From the NCBI GenBank assembly GCA_025174535.1, contig JALBUN010000047.1, positions 558,001 to 622,000 of the forward strand: a stretch of DNA of 64,000 bases. The letters run 5' to 3'. The DNA is from Cantharellus purpuraceus (Eukaryota; Basidiomycota; Agaricomycetes; Cantharellales; Hydnaceae). Within the stretch, counting starts at the first letter, position 1; each line of letters starts with the position of its first letter. Below the pieces are notes generated by a model that was not told the origin of the DNA, made no database searches, and was given only the letters and a program-made list of their open reading frames with translations. This document shows, one piece after another, positions 36,884-48,293 of this stretch. A program made the position numbers and the translations under genes.

Positions 36884-39252
36884 CTACTTATTTTGGTCCG
36901 TGGATGCCCCACCACCAGCACCACCATGCGGTAATGGGGTGTATGTGAAAAGGGCACTGTTGGGTCCGCGTCGAAGCACACCACTTGAGCTAGATGGAGT
37001 GCTTCCGGGCGGAACAGCTGGTGTTGTTCGCGGAGTGGAGCTTGCACTTCCCGGGTGGTCCGTAGACAGTGTCGCCCCAGCTGTACTAGCTGGTTTCGAG
37101 GGTGAAGAATCAGCCGGAGTTTTTCCTGGTAAAGACGGGGGAGGGATAGGTGTTGAGCTAGCCATGCTTCCAGAAGCCTGTCCGTTGCTTTTCCGCATCT
37201 CTTTTCGCTTCCCTTTTACCTGAGCTTGCTTTTCTAGAGCTTGAGGTTCCGTCACAGGTGGTGGGAATGATTGGCCAAAGTAGCCTTGCTGGGGAGGTGT
37301 GGGCATGAAGCTTTGTAGCCCGTAAGTGGGTGGATGAGCGGAATAGTACACGGGTTGGTGATAGGCATAATATGGATTCTGGGGGTGAGGATACCACCCC
37401 GTTTGGGGGTATTGTGCATGAGCCTGAACAGGGGTATGCTGAGGATGCTGAGGTAGGAGAACGGGTGGAGGCACAGCGGATGGCCGATGTGAATCAGTAG
37501 ACGAATTGGCATGTGAAGATATTGTAGCAGCTAGGAGAGGTGCTGCACCAGTGGAACTGGTGGTAGGCACTTCAGAAGAAGCCGGCGATTGGGTTGCATC
37601 CAGCTGTGAGGTAGAATACCCTACAGGAATAGACTTAGCACTGGCGCTGGAGAATGTCGGCGGGAGGGGCTCAGTTGTAATTATTAGACTTTTCTTCTTT
37701 TTCGGTTTTTTGCCCGGCAATGTTGACGAAGGCTTAAGGCCGAGATAGGTGGCCTTAATCAACACCTGATGTCTTCAAACTGGATCTTCAGATATCGCCG
37801 TCCCAATGTGTTCACTAATACATACCTGGATCGCTCATCACCAAACTCGGCAACAACTTTATCCCAATCAATGTCACCTAATTCCACAGTCTTCTTTGAA
37901 GGCTGAGTGCTCCCTTCACCTTCCGCCACACCTTCGCCATCTTCTACATCTTCCTCTTCTTCTTCTTCCTCTTGTGCTGCCGCTGCCTTGTCGCGTATAC
38001 GGTATTTTTCCGCCAACATTTTGAGCTTCTGCACCTCATGCTCTTTCCATGTACCTTGAACATTATTCGATTGGCGGTCCTTCTCTTTTCCTTGTTGATT
38101 GCTTTTGTCACCAGATGCCAATGCATCGTGGATTTGTTGAGGATACGAAGGAGGGGGAACAGGAGTTGTAGATGCCGCAGATACACTCGCCCGCGAATTG
38201 AGGTGTGTGAGTGAGGTGAGAACAGATAAAGGAAGAGCAGTAGGCAAGGGTGGGGCGGAGGCAAGGGCTTGCGGGTTGGCAAGCTATTCCATTGATATAC
38301 ACGTCTTACAACGACAATAACGTAAATGCATGGTGTCACTCACCAGCATATCACATGTTCGCCGAGCCTCATTAAGGACAGTGATCGGATCCAAACCTGT
38401 CCCACGATTCAATAGTTGAAATGCTTGCGATAACACAGGGTGAGGAGTAGCTCTCTGCACCCACAGTCAAATAACGCTGATCGTCCATGCAATAAAGACG
38501 CCACATACAATGAGCTCAGTCGCAGCCTCGTAGAATTCACCACACAAATTCAAGAGACGCCATTGAAACTCATTAAAACTCATCTCGGAATTGGGATTCG
38601 GAGGGGCGGGTGGATTAAATGGGGGAATAGGTGGGGGTGGGGGCGCGCCTGGATACCCATACGCATAAGGATAATGCGTCCCAAGCCCATACTGCAGGGA
38701 AACATCGCGGGATGCCTCTTCGGTGACTTGGTCTGTTCTACGTTTCTTTGAACTTGTTGGTCTGGAAGCACTGGATTTGCGCTTGTCGCCAGACGCGGGT
38801 TGAGTGCTTACGTTGAGATCAGCCTTGGCTTTGGAATCACCAGAGCGTATCACAGCGCAATAACGCACATTTCGACTCCAACAGCCGGAGAGACCTCACG
38901 TGACGAGGATTGTGATGTGGCGCGTTCGTCTGGCTGGCGCTGGGCCGGTGAAATGGAGGCTGTTTGACGTACGTTATCTTGCTGTTGTCTAGCTTGTACT
39001 TGAGTGTGAAGATGTTTCTGGTGCTCAGGAGGTGCTAGCTGGAGACGGGGAAGTTCTGTTTGGGGTATTTGTACTGCAGTTGGCGGATTCAGGGCATGCG
39101 AGAGGGATGATGAACTCGGGGTTGTCATTTTTGTTTACTACCCGCTCCCAGCGCTCCAGGGATACCGAGTTGGGGGATTCGGTGAGGGTGGAAGGGGTCC
39201 GCAGGAGCGATCTAAGCTTTGTCCATATTTGTTCATTTGGGTTACCACCCAT
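36884..39252 (-). CDS. Myb/SANT-like domain protein, low-complexity flanks
   Basis: Large, mostly disordered protein with one recognisable helical domain. The start MGGNPNEQIWTKLRSLLRTP (39252) leads through SVSLERWER to LAPPEHQKHLHTQVQ; the splice that best keeps frame removes about 103 nt near 39040-39140. A basic stretch (KRKSSASRPTSSKKRRTDQ) follows, then SEMSFNEFQWRLLNLCGEFY. The Myb/SANT-like part is GTWKEHEVQKLKMLAEKYR and, after a Glu-rich insert, GDIDWDKVVAEFGDERSRHQ with VLIKATYLGLK. The tail is long, Pro/Gln/Tyr/Ser-rich (YYAYHQPVYYSAHPPTYGL) and ends at 36884. A chromatin or transcription role is inferred. The Glu-rich insert splits the domain unusually. Divergent from DBP6. Confidence 0.72.
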
Positions 39253-39493
39253 TTCATACTCAGATCAACTCAGGGCATTGGAAACTACAGCCCCCTGGTA
39301 AGCCAGTGATGCCTTATACTCGCTGTGGAACACCTCGCATCTAAATTATATGTTAATTTGAACAGTTTCGGGGGAACTTAGAGCTGTTTGCGAGCAAGCT
39401 GTTTTGAGAGCGAGCGTCTACTTACGCCATTTCGCAGTCACGCGACCTGTCACATTGGAACTGGCAATCAGAATAGGCTTCAGAATTCTAGCC

Positions 39494-42175
39494 ATGGTCT
39501 CTAACCAGCCAGAAAAGGTAACGATCCGTTTGGTCGGCATTGCAGAACACATGGCTCACCCCCGCAACTAATCACAGAAAAAGACCAAGGCCAAGCAACG
39601 CTACCTGAAAGTAAAAAGGGATAGACGAAAGAAAAGAAAGGCTGCTGCTGTCGAAGCGCTTCACAAGACCAATGTTAAGAATAAGGTCAAGGTTTTGGGG
39701 CATTCAAAGACACTACGTGACGCTAGGACACGAAGCTCCAAGGAAGACAGGGCCCCAGATCTCAAAGAAGAAACCTCAGATACAGAGTCATCTAATGCTG
39801 GAGCATCGAAAAGCCCAACACCCATAACACCTGCACAGCAGCTGTCTGTACACAGCCATGGTGACGTTGAGAGACCTCACAAGAGACGAAAGCTGGCAAA
39901 GGAAACCCAGGATGCAACTGAGATTCCCGTCTTGGACGCCTCTTCGACTGCTAGTCGTGGATCGCCCCCGAATGAAGAAGTACTGTTAGTAGATGAGTTC
40001 TCATTGGGTCTTCAATCCGCCGATCTGGTCCCTCTGGCTGCTTTCCCTATGCCATCAGCTCCGGTCGCTGCTTCACAGAAAACATTGGCTTCGCAGGGAC
40101 TGGATCCTCGACTAATAGATGCAGAGCTTATCGATTCTACACGAACGCTACCAATAAGCAGCCCAGACACTGACGATGTATCAAGTCTTGGAATCGGCTC
40201 CAAGACGCGAAAGCGCTTGAAAGAACTCGGAATAATAGAATTGTTTGCAGGTAAACTAGCTTTCTATCAATCAATGGGTTGATTGCTAACATTAATCAAT
40301 GTTCTAACTTGTATTCGGCCATTCACCAGTGCAGTCTGCTCTTGTACCGTTTCTACTTCCCGCTTCGCCTTATCAGCGTGCCCTTTATATGCCATATAAC
40401 CTCCCTCGCGACGTGTGTGTTTCTGCTCCAACAGGGAGTGGAAAGACACTCGCATACGTTCTTCCTATTCTTGAGGTATGTTGAAAGTAGTGCACACGTA
40501 TGTTCAACTCTTCGATGTGTCTGCAGTTACTTTCAACACGCGTTGTAACTCGTTTACGAGCTCTAGTAGTCCTTCCCACTCGGGACCTTGTCACTCAAGT
40601 CCGAGAGACCTTTGAGGCCCTTTGCCGAGGGCGGGGACTCAAAGTAAGCATACTTTATCTACGACTCTCATCACATTTAATCAACCTGTCAGATCGCGAC
40701 AGCAACCGGCCAGCATTCGTTCGCTCACGAACAAGCTCAGTTAGTCGAGGAGTCATCCGTCACGTACGTCTTTGATGCTAACATCACTTGTCTATTGTCA
40801 CATTGACTATTTGTTAACGGTAACGTTGAGCAGCTTGAAAGGCGGATCAAGCAAAGTTGATATTCTCATTTGTACACCTGGACGTCTCATTGATCATCTG
40901 AATGGCACCGTAAATTTCAGCTTGCAGCACCTCAGATTTCTGGTAAGCAATACCCTCTAGACTTGCATGCCCGTTCATTTATTCTACACATACAGGTAAT
41001 AGACGAGGCGGATCGCCTTCTTACCCAATCTTTTCAAGATTGGCTTGCACAGGTTCTTGCAGCTACCCGGCCGCCATCTTCCCTACCACACACTTCTCTC
41101 GACGAGATCACTGATAACAATACTCGCAATGCATTGCCTCGGCATGACGCAGTTTCACCAGCATGGTTGCCTTTTCCGCCTTCGCGTTCACACATTGATG
41201 AGACCCGAGAAACTTCCTGTCAAAAACTTCTTTTCTCTGCCACCCTAACCAGCGATCCCTCTAAGATCTCTGCTCTTGGCCTCAGGGATGCCAAATATTT
41301 TGTCGTCAAAGACACTCCTCATGACGAACAAGGCGATCATGTCGTCGCAGGAGAGACGTTTGTCTTCCCGGCAACATTAAACGTGCGTGTTTGACAATAC
41401 CTGTTTTTGATTGTTCAAACTTCGGGTGCTAGGAACATATGGTTGTCTGTTCTACTTATCAGAAGCCACTAATTCTCTTCTACTTGGTCCACAAGCATGG
41501 CATTACAGATGCTTTAGTTTTCACAAAGTCGGCAGAGTCGACAAACAGACTCGTGAAGTTGTTTGAGTGCTTCGAAAACGTCAAAGCAAGCAGTTCCGGT
41601 CGTCCGATTGTACATGCATATTCGAGCGACTTGAGCTCGGCAGAAAGAAAGTCAATTTTGGAGAAGTTCAAGTCACGAGAGATTAATATGTCAGTTGTGT
41701 TTTTTCGTCTTTTGATGAAGCTGCTCACGCACGCACGGCTTTGTCAATAGACTTATATGCTCAGACTTGATCTCGAGAGGCATCGATATTAGCCGTGTTT
41801 CTCACGTGGTAAGCTACGATGCCCCAGTTGACATGCGCAAGTACGTACATCGTGCTGGGAGAACTGCTCGTGCTGGAAGGACGGGGGACGCCTGGTCATT
41901 AATTGAAGAACAAGAGGTGCGTCACAGATCGTTCCAGTTATCCTAGGTCGGACTGAGGAACTGGTGTTACATTAGGCACGATACTTCAAAGGCATGTTGA
42001 GCAATGCAAACCATCTATCGAAAGTTCGCAAGTTGAAGGTCTTGGAGGATAATTTGAAGGAATTAAAAGAGTATTATGAGGTGGGTGGATACTTCACATA
42101 CAATAATCTGTCACTGAACGTGCAAATACTCAGTCGGCCATGAAGATGTATAGTTCACAGCGAGGAGAGGACTAA
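39494..42175 (+). CDS. DBP6: DEAD-box ATP-dependent RNA helicase DBP6 (DDX51-like)
   Basis: Nucleolar helicase for assembly of the 60S ribosomal subunit. The first exon MVSNQPEK joins a very basic leader (KQRYLKVKRDRRKKRKAAA) and a disordered region of about 200 residues. Helicase motifs are then spread over many exons: SAPTGSGKTLAYVLPI (I), VVLPTRDLV (Ia), ICTPGRLIDHL, VIDEADRLL (II), KLLFSATL (III), ICSDLISRGIDI and YVHRAGRTARAGRTG (VI). The order and spacing, the DRLL after DEAD and the C-terminal SLIEEQEARYFKGML fit DBP6/DDX51. ATG at 39494; TAA at 42173-42175 after a short last exon (SAMKMYSSQRGED). Confidence 0.92.
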
Positions 42176-42315
42176 AATTCCATTGTAGTGTCACAATTGA
42201 CACCATTAATGCCGTATATGCTATACTTGAGTACATGATCAGAATTCGGAGTTTGCTTCGCACTCCGCTCTAATTCCTCCATCATTCTACCTTTTCCTAG
42301 TGATCACGAAGACTA

Positions 42316-44578
42316 TGACTGGCGCTAACTACATGGGGGGGAAGAGGTATTTCAAGATTCTTGCTGTCACTAAATGATGTTGTGCGGAGAACAATGCGAT
42401 GCGATCTTCAGGAATGCGGTCAGAGCACGGACAAAGGACGTCACTTCGCGACTTCAAAAAGGACATTTTGGAAAACAAAGATTAAACTTACTAGCTCATG
42501 GTGTTATCCGAAACAGCATACAGTGCCTGTCACAAAGACCCAAGGCAACTACCATTGACCTCGCACATGCACAACAAGATTACCCTATGCGGGAACCCAC
42601 TCGAGCCTATATCCCACAGCCTGCAACGCCAATGCATCTTGAGTCTCGTGACTCATCTTCGTCTCTATCAAAACCGTCAAAGCTTTTGACCGCCCTTGAG
42701 AAGTTAGAACGTGTGTTGTGTATCTATATGCGTGCGATGCTGACTGACAAAGATCAACTTTTAATCATAAGCAATCTCGTTTTGCTCAAAGAAGAACCGT
42801 CTTCTCAAAATCTCAGACTTTGTCGGGTTAGTCTCGAAACGCAAAGAACTAACTGTTAGAAAGTCCGCTGTCTGCATTCCAGGCATAAAACGGAAGGCAA
42901 ATGACACCGATGTGTCACCCAGAGAGACTGGTGGAAAGAGGGTCAGCAATCTCTTACACTCGTGGATTGGCTCATCTGTGATATTTTTAGAGACTCTTTC
43001 ATGCTGACAATGTCACCGACGGATCATCGTCCACAAGCTTGCCACCTTCTCCTTCACCGGCTGTCCCTCCTCGCCGCTCCGAATCTCCCAGCATATTGTC
43101 GTCCCAAGCTTGCCCTCATTCTTACATCTCCAGCGGTGATCATACATCTGTTTCTGGTCGCCAGAACTCAAAATGTGACATCTATGAAGAGTTCATCTGT
43201 CACTCTTTGCAGGGGGAATGGTTGGAAAATGAGCCCATCCCACACCGAGACGATCATACCTGGGATCCGAAAAATGGAATTACCGGCAAGCTTGAAAACG
43301 TTTGGCAGACACATGAGAACACGGAGATCTTAGCTCCCTCACCGCATAAAACACCCCCAATAGAACTCCTCGAGATGTCGGAAGAATGGTGTGACATGGC
43401 AAACTTTCTTCAGGTAGACTCCCCGAGACGAACGATGATGACTGGGCCCCATAAGAATGTCCAAGGACTTGGGAGATTGGGAGTAGACTTCTACGTTTTT
43501 CCTCATCTGACACCCATGGGTCCTGATGGAACAGTCACGGAATTTAAAGCCACGCCGTCAAATGCTCTTCAGGAAACGTCAAAGCCGGCTCCATTGACTC
43601 CCAAACATACCAGCTTGTCTGCTACCCTTACACCATCAAAATGCGAAATTCCACCCCCCTCCGGCTGCGTGGTCAGGGAAGAAACCAGCCAGACGCCTCT
43701 AGTTCTTCCTGCTCCATCCTCACTGGTCCTGATCAATGCATGCTTACCAACAAACATAGAACAACTAGAACATGATATTCAATCTGATAGCCAACTGTCC
43801 TTCAACTATGCACAGTTATTATCGGACGATGCCCCAGTCTCAGCAACTGCTTCCGCCCACACGCGCTCTCCAAGCTCAAGTCACAATGTCTCAGATAACA
43901 TGCTTTCCCTCATTGTCGAAGAAACCCACATGTCTACGAGCCCCGGGCCCGACTCGAGCCTCGACTCGAATTGTATTGACAATCTCATAAGAGGTGAGAG
44001 CTTGTGTCCAAGTAGGACATTACATACCTGTGCATGATGATATTACATTTAGAGATATACTCACGCAACACACTTTCTTAATAGTACCGTCATGCCCAAT
44101 ACTGTCTTGTAATTCTCCGATGGGCAGTAGGCATCTGGCTCAATATGACGACGAACATGATCCTGTGGACCTTGCTGTGAACATTATTGTGGATACAAAT
44201 ATTACAGCTGTGGAAGATCTAGGAGGCATGCGACAAAGCGTTGATATCCCCGAACCTGAGAATGGAGGTGGTTATGTCTCACGAGATGTTGAAACAGTCA
44301 TCGCTGAAGAACCATCGATGGAGTTGGGCGTCGATGCCGAAACATACATCCCCTTTGCACATTCAGCGCATCCCAGTGAGACCACAACTACAAACCAGAC
44401 TGAAATGCCCGCCGCACTGGCAGTGTTCCAGGGTCACACAGGGTCAGAGGAAACGTCTAGAAAATCTAGGGCTACATCTGTGGATCCTGTTTGGGGATAT
44501 GATGTTCAGCGAAAGGGGCTGATTAAGGGACCTCTGTTATTCGCAAATGAGGATGAGGAGGCAGAAGATGAAGATTAA
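42316..44578 (+). CDS. Hypothetical protein, basic N-terminus and acidic C-terminus
   Basis: Multi-exon gene that I cannot name. Exon 1 (MTGANYMGGKR, from 42316) splices to NAVRARTKDVTSRLQKGHFG and KQRLNLLAHGV, a strongly basic conserved-looking start. The middle is Ser/Pro-rich; short exons give GIKRKANDTDVSPRETGGKR joined to RLFHADNVTDGSSSTSLPPS. A more structured core includes CDIYEEFICHSLQGEWLENE and PIELLEMSEEWCDMANFLQ, then GLGRLGVDFYVFPHLTPMGP. The last exon, entered near 44090, ends in VWGYDVQRKGLIKGPLL and the acidic tail NEDEEAEDED. No catalytic motif is seen. Exons between about 42700 and 42850 are uncertain. It lies downstream of DBP6 in the same direction. Confidence 0.66.
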
Positions 44579-44753
44579 GACAAATCACTGAATGACCAAT
44601 CACTGGCATAATTACCTATAACAACCACCTTTGAGCCTAAGAGTACGATATATATGTGGAGACGGTGCTAGGCTTGTACGTCCATATGATATCATTGATA
44701 GTGTGAGAAGGTGGACGATGTTGTGGATGGACCAAATTTGAACGGCCGACCAC

Positions 44754-44760
44754 TATAAAA
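44754..44760 (+). promoter_or_regulatory. TATA box upstream of DENND6-like gene
   Basis: TATAAAA in an otherwise GC-balanced stretch, 63-69 bp before the start codon at 44823. Position and sequence suit a core promoter. Confidence 0.45.
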
Positions 44761-44822
44761 GGCAGGTAAGGGTGTTCTCTGTCCTACAGACTGCTGTTGA
44801 CCGCGGCAGTCCTGACTATAAG

Positions 44823-46903
44823 ATGGACGACGAAGTCGATATTGGCACGATGCGCAATTTAGAAGCCAGTTCGTGGATTCCTCCCCACCTCCAAGTTGAA
44901 AATCCTCTCCCGTTGAAGTCCCCACTCCGAGGGCTCGCATCTCCATCCGCACCTAATATTATTGAAGAACCTCGTTCAAATCAACTTCTAACCAGTCATA
45001 CATTGACTCGTATTAAGACTCTTCCCCAGCTCCGACACAAGTCTGGAGCCATATCTGATCCCGACTTGTCTGTCTTAGATGCCAACAATCTTTCAAAGAT
45101 ACGAAGATGGATATTGGGCGTGGCTGTAGGCAAATAATGGACACTGTTTCCTATGACCCTAATGCTGACGTTTTAGCCAACAGTCGAGTTCGACCTGGAT
45201 GTTGGACCGGTCCTTGACTGTCTGTATCCTCCGCTGAAACTCACATCAGAGTGCAAAGAGAACATGTATGTGTTTGTGTAAAAGACCTGAATGAAACTAA
45301 TAGATTGAATCGAAGTGCTTTCTCCTCGTTCCCAGATTCAATGATATTCGAAACTGGGTCGCAGATCCATTCATTTAAGCTTACAGCCTTAGGAATGGAA
45401 GACACGACATCAACTTTCGCATACGGTTATGCATATTTTATGCAACAACGAGACCCGACTTCTAAGCGTGGTTACCTTCAGGTGCATAGGTTTACAACAC
45501 TGTTCATCCCTCAAACTTACCATCATAGTAGCGCTCGGTTGTCATTCTGTCACAGTATGCCTTTCCGTCATTGTTCGAGGAGCTGGTGTCAATTATCGCA
45601 CCACTTCACCTCCTTCATGGAAGCATGGCATTAGAGACAGCGTGTCAGAACATTGCCAGCTGGTAGGTGTAGTATCAGCACTTCGTACTTTCGTTTACAT
45701 GGTCAAGGCCGCACCCCGCTCCTGGATCGACTCTTGAATTGGGCTTCCTGGGTCACGCACTTCAAGTGCATTTACCTCACACAGACGACGAGCCCCAATT
45801 CCATGAAACATCGGAGACATTCAACCCTCTTTCTCATGTAAGTCGAGCGTATGGGGCATTTTACACTCTTTTGATGTCAAGTGTACAGATCTTAGCGTCA
45901 GTTCCACGAGCAAACCCACCATCTGTGGTGGTCTTCTCTTCCTGTCTTTCTTCTCTCTGGACAATCTGGGAACTCCTCATATTCTGCGAGCCAATCCTCA
46001 TTTTCGGACCTTCTCCCAGAATCACCAGCTTAGCTGTCTGGTGGCTGCGTGACCTAGTTCGCCCCGTAAGTGTTGACCTGTTTTAAACACACCAATGCAT
46101 TTACAGCCACCTTCAGATACCACTTGCGGGAGATTTTCGTCCTTATATTACCATCCATGATCGAGACTACACAACTCTAATAAATAAAAACCTTCCGACA
46201 GCTGGTTTGGTGATCGGAGTAACTAATCCCTTCATCTTGTCGGTGACAAAGCACTGGCCGAATGTCTTAAGTCTCGGTTGGGAGGACAAGAATTCGTATG
46301 ACCTATCTAGTCTTTTAGCGATTACAGGCGATTCATCTGGTCCTTCTCAGCCTATCACTCAATAGCAAAAGCAAGCCATCTCGTGATATGCCCGGCAGCG
46401 GGCCTGTCCCTGGGTTTGTAGCACAGACGCATAAGAGGTACTCGTCGAAAGACAGGGCTCTTCTCAAGACCTGGGAAACCGCACTTGAGAAAGGAGGTCA
46501 CTTTGGTGGGTTTTGTCTTATGGCACCAATAAGCGTGTGCTTGACAGGTCTTGTAGAGCATGGTGCATCTCAGAGTCTACGGCGCCATTTCTCCTCACGC
46601 ACAGCCTCCTTCCTTGCACCACTCAACCGTTATCTCCATAGCCTTATTCCCAGTCCCGCTGAAGCCAGCGTAAATGCCAAAGCATCGCCAAGGAGTAAAC
46701 CTCGATTGGGATCGTTCAACTCCACCCATTTTCTCGCCTCACTTAAGGCGCACGGCACACCATTGCCATTTAGATCTTCTACAAAGCAGCGCGAATTCTA
46801 CGAAAGATGGTTGAGAACACCAGCTTTTGCACTTTGGCTGGCTAGCCAGGAGAAGGTGGTGACAGGCGTACTAGAAGACAGCGGTGGACGGGATGTAAAG
46901 TAG
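44823..46903 (+). CDS. DENND6-like (FAM116) DENN-domain protein
   Basis: DENN-domain proteins exchange nucleotide on Rab GTPases in membrane traffic. After a disordered N-terminus (MDDEVDIGTMRNLEASSW) the DENN core begins IRRWILGVAVVEFDLDVGPV, followed by LDCLYPPLKLTSECKENIAF and SSFPDSMIFETGSQIHSFK, closely matching the DENND6 opening. Downstream are SVVVFSSCLSSLWTIWELLI, GPSPRITSLAVWWLRDLVRP, LAGDFRPYITIHDRDY, GLVIGVTNPFILSVTKHWP, and a C-terminal helical part with NRYLHSLIPSPAEA and FYERWLRTPAFALWLASQE. About a dozen exons. It converges on the CK2 beta gene with 127 bp between stops. Confidence 0.87.
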
Positions 46904-47030
46904 ATGTTGCGAGAATGGACTCATCATATATGGATCCCATGATGAAAAGAGCAGTCTACACATTTAGAAGTCCAGGATGGATGGATAAATATAAAACAAT
47001 GGCAGTTTAGTGACGAAAAACATCAGCAAT

Positions 47031-48103
47031 CTACACTCTATTCTCTTCAAGAGCCTCCAAACGTGCAATCTGGCTAAAAATGACAATAAGTATGGGTAAC
47101 TACTCTTTATTGTATGACATGCTTACCGGTCACGAACAGCCTCTTGCCAGCGTTGTAATTTCGCAACCTCATGCACTTGGAAACCAAATATCTTAGGTCG
47201 GTATCTTTCCGCCTTCAACGCAGCATTCGCCGTACTAACTCCTTCTCCTAATCCCTCGGTAGTCGTTTCTGCGTCGTCTCGAGTTCGACGATTTCTCTTT
47301 GACTCGTTCGTGCCACCCTCAATTCGCCCTAACGCTGGACTCATCTCTGGCGGGCCAGACTTAGGAGGTATCATATGTGGGTAGACGAGAAAGAGCATGT
47401 GAGGGAAGGACGTGCCAAAGTAGGCGCCGTCTATCGAGCCATGTCGTGAAGACTTGGGAGAGTATATATCTTCGCATCGGCCACAATAAAGCTTAACAGA
47501 CTTTTCATACGGAACGTCTGTTAGGCCAACGGGAAGTAGAGGCTGAGACTGACACAAAACACGGGGACATCGACCAAAGTCGGCTCGTTTGTATTTGTCC
47601 AGCTGAAAATTGTTGATTGGAAACGTACAGCTCGATTAGGTTGCAAGACACGCACCATCTTGGCCAATCCTCTAGATGTTATGATCCATCTGGCATGAAT
47701 GAGTCCATATAGGAACCTAGCTTGCACCTCCAGTGAGGCTCGAAACTCGTCTTGGATTTCGTCGTCTGGAGCGAGATAAGAAATGTGACGCGCAATATTA
47801 AGTAGACGCACCGAGATTATCAGTAATCAAGTCTAATGCTTGAGGGTAATTCTGTACCTCTGTGTTGAGTCCAGTGAGGTTGAAGCGATCCAAGATATAG
47901 TCCTCCTCCACTTGGCAGAAGTACTCGTTCCCCTTTGAGGCCAGAAACCAGGACACCCACTGTAGAAACGCTTGTTTAGATCAAAGCGTTCGTATGGTTA
48001 GCTGCCACTTCACCGAACTGGGCACGTTAGAACAGAAAATCATGCATTTTGAAACAGACTTACTTCGAGTAGTCTGAATCAGACCCAGTAGATAGATCAT
48101 CCA
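47031..48103 (-). CDS. CKB1: Casein kinase II regulatory subunit beta
   Basis: Regulatory subunit that dimerises through a zinc ribbon and docks the CK2 catalytic subunits. Assembled sequence: [78 protein letters not shown] joined to [60 protein letters not shown] and [16 protein letters not shown]. Zinc ligands are CPRVLC and CGRC. The tail is longer than in animals and ends [12 protein letters not shown] at 47031. Exon structure at the 5' end is unusual: a 4-nt microexon (48014-48017) is needed to join DYS to WVSWF in frame. The exon beginning at 48103 opens TGGATGATC, so the start ATG may be split with its A in an upstream exon (for example 48166 or 48161). The exact start is therefore uncertain. 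Confidence 0.92.
48014..48017 (-). other. Probable 4-nt microexon in CK2 beta
   Basis: TTCG lies between a CCAG acceptor and a GTGAAG donor. Splicing AA|TTCG|TGG yields DYSNSWVSWF, which fits the family spacing D-Y-x3-W-x2-W-F. Skipping it or using other nearby sites breaks the frame or meets a stop. Confidence 0.6.
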
Positions 48104-48293
48104 CTGCAGATCATATCATAGGCGTTAGCTGGATCCCTAGATCGCGAATCGAGCAGGGACTCAACTGGTTTAGAGATGGAAGTGGACCTATGCGCGCGGC
48201 ACGCGAACGTCGGAGTTGGGAGTTGGGAGCTAGTATGATTATTACAACTACTACAATGTGTCTAATATGTAAACAAAGTGTACAAGAGATATA

